DNA of 34,520 bases from Bacteroidaceae bacterium (GTDB lineage Bacteria > Bacteroidota > Bacteroidia > Bacteroidales > Bacteroidaceae), in NCBI GenBank assembly GCA_017557005.1, contig JAFZFZ010000039.1, forward strand, positions 1-34,520, read 5' to 3'. Under the pieces are notes generated by a model that did not search any database, was not told the DNA's origin, and worked only from the letters and a program-made list of their open reading frames with translations. Both the position numbers and the translations under genes were made by a program. Shown here piece by piece: positions 29,907 to 34,520 of this stretch; within the stretch, counting starts at the first letter, position 1; every line of letters begins with the position of its first letter.

Positions 29907-29989
29907 CTTGCCAGACATTCTCGTCAATTTTTAGCAAGGGGAGTTGATACATTGTGGAAAACATTTGGAAAACTTAATGGCGGATTGTT

Positions 29990-30019
29990 TTTGTTTGCTC
30001 AGCTTTTTGTATACCTTTG
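29990..30019 (+). promoter_or_regulatory. dnaB promoter
   Basis: TTTG (29990-29993), an 18-nt spacer and TACCTTTG (30012-30019) fit the Bacteroidetes pattern. The leader would be about 35-40 nt before the ATG at 30062. Confidence 0.6.
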
Positions 30020-30061
30020 CGGTCCATTGAAAAAACAACAGTAAAAAACGACAATATATAT

Positions 30062-31627
30062 ATGGCAACAGCACGACAACCGCGGACGAGTACCGCAAAT
30101 AGGCCCGTGAAGCAGACCGACGACTACGGACATCTGCAACCGCAAGCTCCCGAACTGGAACAGGCGGTGCTGGGTGCAATCATGATAGAAAAGGATGCCT
30201 ATTCGCAGGTGAGCGAGATATTGAAGCCGGACTCATTCTACGAACGCAGACACCAGCTGCTATACAAGGCGGTGCAGTCGCTAGCCGTGGCGCAGAAGCC
30301 GGTGGATATTCTCACCGTAGCGGAGCAGCTGCGCTCGACGGGCGAACTCGAAGAGGTGGGCGGACCTGTGTATATCACGCAGTTGGCGGGTAAGGTGAAC
30401 TCATCGGCGCACATCGAGTATCATGCTCGTATCATTGCGCAGAAGTTCCTTGCACGTGAACTCATCACCTTTACAAGCCAGATACAAACCAAGGCCTTCG
30501 ACACGACGAACGATGTGGAGGACCTGATGCAGGAGGCCGAGGGTAAGCTGTTTGCCATTTCGCAACAGAACCTCAAGAAGGACTATACGCAGATCAACCC
30601 AGTAATCAAGGAGGCTTACGACTTGCTCAAGATTGCAGCATCGCGCACCTCGGGACTTAGCGGATTGTCTACGGGTTTCTATGACCTCGATAAGATGACA
30701 TCGGGATGGCAAAACTCGGACCTCGTGATCATTGCGGCCCGTCCGGCGATGGGTAAGACGGCGTTCGTGCTCTCGATGGCGAAGAACATTGCGGTAAACA
30801 ATCGTGAGCCGGTGGCGCTGTTCTCGCTTGAGATGAGTAACGTGCAGTTGGTGAACCGTCTGATTACGAACGTGTGTGAGATATCGGGTGAGAAGATCAA
30901 GAGTGGTCAGCTGGCGCCGTACGAGTGGGGACAGCTGGATACGAATATCAACGCGCTGTTTGATGCACCGCTTTACGTGGATGACACACCCTCGCTATCG
31001 GTGTTTGAACTGCGTACCAAGGCGCGCCGTCTCGTGCGTGAGCATGGCGTGAAGCTCATTATCATCGACTACTTGCAGCTGATGAATGCCTCGGGTGCTT
31101 CGTTTGGTAGCCGTCAGGAAGAGGTGAGTACGATCTCGCGCTCGCTCAAGGGATTGGCCAAGGAGCTCAACATCCCCATCATCGCACTGAGTCAGCTCAA
31201 CCGTGGTGTGGAGAGCCGTGAGGGTATCGATGGTAAGCGTCCGCAGCTGAGCGACTTGCGTGAGTCGGGTGCCATCGAGCAGGATGCCGATATCGTATGC
31301 TTCATCCATCGTCCGGAGTACTATAAGATTTTCCAGGATGAGAAGGGTGAGGACCTGCGCGGATTGGCGGAGATCATCATCGCAAAGCATCGTAACGGTG
31401 CCGTGGGCGACGTGCGCTTGCGATTTGTGGGACAGTATGCGCGATTCCAGAATATTCAGGACGAGAGCTTGGCTCCGTTGCCTGACCATGCCGTGCTGGG
31501 ATCGAAGATGAACAACCGCCCTGCACCGCAGGCAAGCAACGATGAGTACATAGGTATGCCGCCCGTGCCGCCACCTATGGATAATCCGTTCCCTATGGGA
31601 GGTGTGCCTTCGGATGTGCCCTTCTGA
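30062..31627 (+). CDS. dnaB: Replicative DNA helicase
   Basis: Hexameric helicase that unwinds DNA at the replication fork. The ATG at 30062 gives 521 residues; an in-frame TTG at 30017 overlaps the -7 box and is rejected. After a short polar N-terminal tail comes the helical DnaB N-domain (about 25-130: PQAPELEQAVLGAIMI, FYERRHQLLYKAV). The RecA-like motor has STGFYDLDKMTSGWQ, Walker A ARPAMGKTAF (226-235), Walker B KLIIIDYLQLM (331-341), LSQLNRGVESR and LSDLRESGAIEQDADIV. The tail beyond the motor is proline- and methionine-rich (MPPVPPPMDNPFPMGG) and probably disordered. It is monocistronic, with its own promoter and terminator. Confidence 0.95.
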   Translation: MATARQPRTSTANRPVKQTDDYGHLQPQAPELEQAVLGAIMIEKDAYSQVSEILKPDSFYERRHQLLYKAVQSLAVAQKPVDILTVAEQLRSTGELEEVGGPVYITQLAGKVNSSAHIEYHARIIAQKFLARELITFTSQIQTKAFDTTNDVEDLMQEAEGKLFAISQQNLKKDYTQINPVIKEAYDLLKIAASRTSGLSGLSTGFYDLDKMTSGWQNSDLVIIAARPAMGKTAFVLSMAKNIAVNNREPVALFSLEMSNVQLVNRLITNVCEISGEKIKSGQLAPYEWGQLDTNINALFDAPLYVDDTPSLSVFELRTKARRLVREHGVKLIIIDYLQLMNASGASFGSRQEEVSTISRSLKGLAKELNIPIIALSQLNRGVESREGIDGKRPQLSDLRESGAIEQDADIVCFIHRPEYYKIFQDEKGEDLRGLAEIIIAKHRNGAVGDVRLRFVGQYARFQNIQDESLAPLPDHAVLGSKMNNRPAPQASNDEYIGMPPVPPPMDNPFPMGGVPSDVPF

Positions 31628-31654
31628 TTGATAGGGAAAAGTATAAGCATAGGA

Positions 31655-31692
31655 GAGACGTCATTCGCGAGAGTGGCGTCTCCATTTTTTTT
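31655..31692 (+). terminator. Terminator of dnaB
   Basis: A stem of about 9 bp (GAGACGTCA 31655-31663 with TGGCGTCTC 31674-31682, including a G-U pair) is followed by eight T residues (31685-31692). Confidence 0.85.
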
Positions 31693-31776
31693 GTGGGTAG
31701 GGTAGTGCACGGGGTGAATAACGGTGTATATTTGTAATTTTCCTTGCCTAAATTTTACTATTGCGAATATATTTTG

Positions 31777-31784
31777 TAATTTCG
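31777..31784 (+). promoter_or_regulatory. Candidate -7 box for pheT
   Basis: TAATTTCG differs by one base from TAnnTTTG and lies 46 bp before the pheT ATG, with a TTTT at 31753-31756 in the -33 position. The assignment is weak. Confidence 0.35.
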
Positions 31785-31830
31785 CACGATATTTCGTTTC
31801 GAAAGGAAAAAACAATAAAAATAGATAAAT

Positions 31831-34293
31831 ATGAATATTTCTTACAATTGGCTGAAAGAGTACGTCGATTTCACCCTTACCCCCGATGAGGTAGCTGCTG
31901 CGCTCACCTCGATTGGCCTCGAAACTGGTAGCGTAGAGGAGGTGCAGACCATTAAGGGCGGACTCGAAGGTATCGTTATCGGCGAGGTGCTCACCTGCGA
32001 GCCTCACCCCAATTCTGACCACATGCATGTGACCACCGTGAACCTCGGTGCGGGCGACCCCGTACAGATCGTGTGCGGCGCGGCTAATGTGGCGGCAGGA
32101 CAAAAGGTGGTGGTGGCAACACTCGGCACCAAACTCTATGACGGCGATGAGTGCTTCACCATCAAGAAGTCGAAGCTCCGTGGCGTAGAGTCAAACGGTA
32201 TGATCTGTGCTGAAGACGAGATTGGTATCGGTACCAGCCACGAGGGTATCATCGTGCTGCCTGCTGATGCTGTGCCCGGCACACCTGCCAAGGATTACTA
32301 CAACATCAAGAGCGACTATGTGCTCGAGGTGGATATCACACCCAACCGCGCTGATGCTTGCTCACACTATGGTGTGGCTCGCGACTTGTATGCGTACCTC
32401 AAGCAGAATGGTCATGAGACCTCGCTCCGTCGCCCCTCTGATGAGGCTTTTGCTGTAGACAACAACGAGCTGCCCATCGCTATCGAGGTGAAGAGCGCAC
32501 AGGCTTGTCCCCGCTACGCTGGCGTGACCGTGAAGGGTGTGACCGTGAAGGAGAGCCCCGAGTGGTTGAAGGATAAGCTCAGCACCATCGGCGTACGCCC
32601 CATCAACAATATTGTAGATATCACCAACTATATACTTCACGCCTACGGTCAGCCCCTCCACTGCTTCGATGCAGATAAGGTGAAGGGTGGTCGCGTAGTG
32701 GTGCGCACACTCGCTGAGGGTACTCCCTTCGTGACACTTGACGGCGTTGAGCGTAAGCTATCAGAGAACGATCTCATGATATGCAATGCCGAGGAGCCCA
32801 TGTGCTTGGCTGGCGTGTTTGGTGGCTTGGAGTCAGGTACTACCGAGGAGACCAAGAATGTATTCATCGAGAGCGCATACTTCAACCCCACATCGATCCG
32901 TAAGAGCGCACGTCGTCATGGCTTGAACACGGACGCTTCGTTCCGCTTCGAGCGTGGTATCGACCCCAACATCACCATCTATGCACTGAAGCAGGCGGCT
33001 ATCCTTATCAAGGAGCTCGCTGGTGGCACCGTGTCAATGGATGTATGTGATACCTATCCCAACCCCATCGCTGACTTCAAGGTAGAGCTCAAGTATGACT
33101 ATGTAAACTCACTCATCGGTAAGGAGATTCCTGCCGAGACGGTGAAGAGCATCGTCACCAGCCTCGAGATGAAGATTGAGGATGAGAGCGCCGAGGGCAT
33201 CACCCTCAGCATCCCTCCCTACCGTGTGGATGTGCAACGCCCCTGCGACGTGGTAGAGGATATCCTCCGTATCTATGGTTACAACAATGTAGAGATCCCC
33301 TTGGCGCTGAAGTCAAGCCTCACTACCAAGAATAAAGAAGACCGCTCACACCGTCTCCAGCAGATTGTAGCTGAGCAGCTCGTGGGTTGCGGCTTCAATG
33401 AGATACTTAACAACTCACTCACCAAGGCTGCCTACTACGATGGCAACGAGACCTATCGTCCCGAGAACTTGGTGAACCTCATGAACCCCTTGAGCAACGA
33501 CCTCAACGTGATGCGTCAGACATTGCTCTTCGGTGGTCTTGAGAGTATCGCACACAACGCCAACCGTAAGAGCGCCGACCTGCGCTTCTTCGAGTATGGC
33601 AATTGCTACTATTACAATCAGGAGAAGAAGGATGCCGAGAAGGTGCTCGCATGCTATAGCGAGGATTATCACCTCGGCCTCTGGCTCACCGGTAAGCGCG
33701 TGAGTGGCTCATGGGCACATGCCGATGAGGAGTCTTCTGTATACGAGCTCAAGGCTTACGTGGAGAATATCTTCGCTCGCCTCGGTCTCAACATGCGTAG
33801 CGTAGTTGTGGGCAACCTCACCGATGGTATCTACTCTGCCGCTCTCAGCTACCATACACGTGGTGGTAAGTTGTTGGCTACCGTAGGCATCGTGAGCAAG
33901 AAGATCACCAAGGCGTTCGACATCGACAACGAGGTGTTCTATGCTGACATCAACTGGAAGAACATGCTCCAGGCTATCAAGTCTGTAAAGGTAAGCTACA
34001 CCGAACTCTCTAAGTTCCCCTCAGTGAAGCGCGACCTCGCCCTCTTGCTCGACAAGAACGTGCAGTTTGCCGACATTGAGCGCATTGCCTACGAGTGTGA
34101 GCGCAAGCTCCTCAAGGCCGTTGAGTTGTTCGACGTGTACGAAGGCAAGAACCTTGAGCCCGGCAAGAAGAGCTACGCTATCAGCTTCATCCTGCAGGAC
34201 GAGGAGAAGACCCTCAACGATAAGCAGATTGACAAGATCATGAGCAAGCTCATCGCTTCGTACGAGAAGCAACTGGGTGCGAAGCTTAGATAA
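31831..34293 (+). CDS. pheT: Phenylalanyl-tRNA synthetase beta subunit
   Basis: Beta chain of the (alpha-beta)2 synthetase that charges tRNA-Phe. The 820 residues cover the whole bacterial architecture: an N-terminal segment MNISYNWLKEYVDF; an OB-fold tRNA-binding domain (about 42-150, LTCEPHPNSDHMHVTTVNLG, QIVCGAANVAAGQ); the B3/B4 editing domain (about 210-385, RPINNIVDITNYILHAYGQPLHCFDADK); B5 (about 405-475); the catalytic-like core (HRLQQIVAEQLVGCGFNEI, NPLSNDLNVMRQTLL); and the C-terminal anticodon-binding FDX-ACB domain (about 727-820, SKFPSVKRDLALLLD, FDVYEGKNLEPGKKSYA). pheS is not adjacent. The YebC-family gene follows after a 94-bp spacer with CCGG repeats, possibly in the same transcript, as no terminator is visible. 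Confidence 0.95.
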   Translation: MNISYNWLKEYVDFTLTPDEVAAALTSIGLETGSVEEVQTIKGGLEGIVIGEVLTCEPHPNSDHMHVTTVNLGAGDPVQIVCGAANVAAGQKVVVATLGTKLYDGDECFTIKKSKLRGVESNGMICAEDEIGIGTSHEGIIVLPADAVPGTPAKDYYNIKSDYVLEVDITPNRADACSHYGVARDLYAYLKQNGHETSLRRPSDEAFAVDNNELPIAIEVKSAQACPRYAGVTVKGVTVKESPEWLKDKLSTIGVRPINNIVDITNYILHAYGQPLHCFDADKVKGGRVVVRTLAEGTPFVTLDGVERKLSENDLMICNAEEPMCLAGVFGGLESGTTEETKNVFIESAYFNPTSIRKSARRHGLNTDASFRFERGIDPNITIYALKQAAILIKELAGGTVSMDVCDTYPNPIADFKVELKYDYVNSLIGKEIPAETVKSIVTSLEMKIEDESAEGITLSIPPYRVDVQRPCDVVEDILRIYGYNNVEIPLALKSSLTTKNKEDRSHRLQQIVAEQLVGCGFNEILNNSLTKAAYYDGNETYRPENLVNLMNPLSNDLNVMRQTLLFGGLESIAHNANRKSADLRFFEYGNCYYYNQEKKDAEKVLACYSEDYHLGLWLTGKRVSGSWAHADEESSVYELKAYVENIFARLGLNMRSVVVGNLTDGIYSAALSYHTRGGKLLATVGIVSKKITKAFDIDNEVFYADINWKNMLQAIKSVKVSYTELSKFPSVKRDLALLLDKNVQFADIERIAYECERKLLKAVELFDVYEGKNLEPGKKSYAISFILQDEEKTLNDKQIDKIMSKLIASYEKQLGAKLR

Positions 34294-34314
34294 TGACGCG
34301 CATCGCTGATTACT

Positions 34315-34345
34315 CCGGATACTCCGGAAAGTCCGGAATTTCCGG
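34315..34345 (+). repeat. Four CCGG units at an exact 9-bp spacing
   Basis: CCGG occurs at 34315, 34324, 34333 and 34342, separated by ATACT, AAAGT and AATTT. The segment is partly palindromic around TTCCGG/CCGGAA and lies between pheT and the YebC-family gene. Confidence 0.7.
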
Positions 34346-34387
34346 TAGAAAAGAAAAAATAACAAATAACTAAAATAAAAAAACAAA

Positions 34388-34520
34388 ATGGGAAGAGCGT
34401 TTGAATTTCGCAAAGCGAGAAAAATGAAGAGATGGGGCAACATGGCCCGTACATTTACACGTATCGGTAAGCAGATTGCTATTGCTGTAAAGGCTGGTGG
34501 TCCCGACCCCGACAACAACT
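34388..34520 (+). CDS. YebC/PmpR family protein, 3'-truncated by the window edge
   Basis: The first 44 codons of a gene running off the window: [20 protein letters not shown], then [24 protein letters not shown]. This is the Bacteroidetes form of the YebC/PmpR start (elsewhere MAGHSKWANIKHRK, with the same FTKLGREI-like and GGxDPxxN segments). Members bind DNA as transcriptional regulators, and some relatives help translate proline-rich stretches. The function cannot be narrowed from 44 residues. An A-rich leader (AAATAAAAAAACAAA) precedes the ATG, as is common for Bacteroidetes translation starts without a Shine-Dalgarno. Confidence 0.85.
   Translation, partial: MGRAFEFRKARKMKRWGNMARTFTRIGKQIAIAVKAGGPDPDNN

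Overview
The window looks like an ordinary chromosomal stretch from a member of the Bacteroidales (Bacteroides/Prevotella-like, probably gut-associated). Four things point this way. The TonB-dependent receptor has a carboxypeptidase-like N-terminal domain. There is an EF-G2-type elongation factor paralog. The protein sequences are typical of the order. Many genes are preceded by the Bacteroidetes promoter pattern (TTTG, about 20 nt, TAnnTTTG) rather than by E. coli-like -35/-10 boxes, and Shine-Dalgarno sequences are mostly absent. I see no phage, insertion sequence, CRISPR array or rRNA.

Layout. 0-6.7 kb: the 3' end of a class II fructose-bisphosphate aldolase gene, then on the minus strand a TonB-dependent receptor, a Ca2+/Na+ antiporter and NADP-glutamate dehydrogenase, then a plus-strand CBM9-like protein. 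7-13.3 kb: an RSH-family (p)ppGpp enzyme whose 3' end overlaps that of an AddA-like helicase-nuclease, divergent dapA, and tRNA-Ala(GGC). 13.3-20 kb: ruvC and uvrB tail to tail, a YhcH/YjgK family protein, a glycogen branching enzyme and a DUF6057-like membrane protein. 20-23.6 kb: hemW (minus) and the EF-G paralog (plus). 23.7-28.4 kb: a tightly overlapping four-gene export operon (TolC-type, HlyD-type and two ABC-2 permeases) with no ATPase gene. 28.5-34.5 kb: ispE (minus), a 650-bp repeat-rich AT-rich gap, dnaB, pheT and the start of a YebC/PmpR family gene.

How the genes relate. Most are housekeeping genes for central carbon and nitrogen metabolism, DNA repair and recombination, replication, translation, and lysine/cell-wall and isoprenoid precursors. 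Several fit nutrient stress: the RSH enzyme, the branching enzyme, and the EF-G paralog whose relatives in Bacteroides work without GTP hydrolysis. Their closeness may be coincidental.

Most worth a second look: the EF-G paralog with altered G-domain residues and a dyad upstream of its promoter; an in-frame repeat-derived insertion in UvrB that resembles an intergenic repeat 2.5 kb away; the ATPase-less ABC export operon in a GC-rich block; the RSH protein with a degenerate synthetase domain; and three families of short-period intergenic repeats (8-bp CTGAATAA, 9-bp CCGGNNNNN, and GAATTC/GAATTTT-like).
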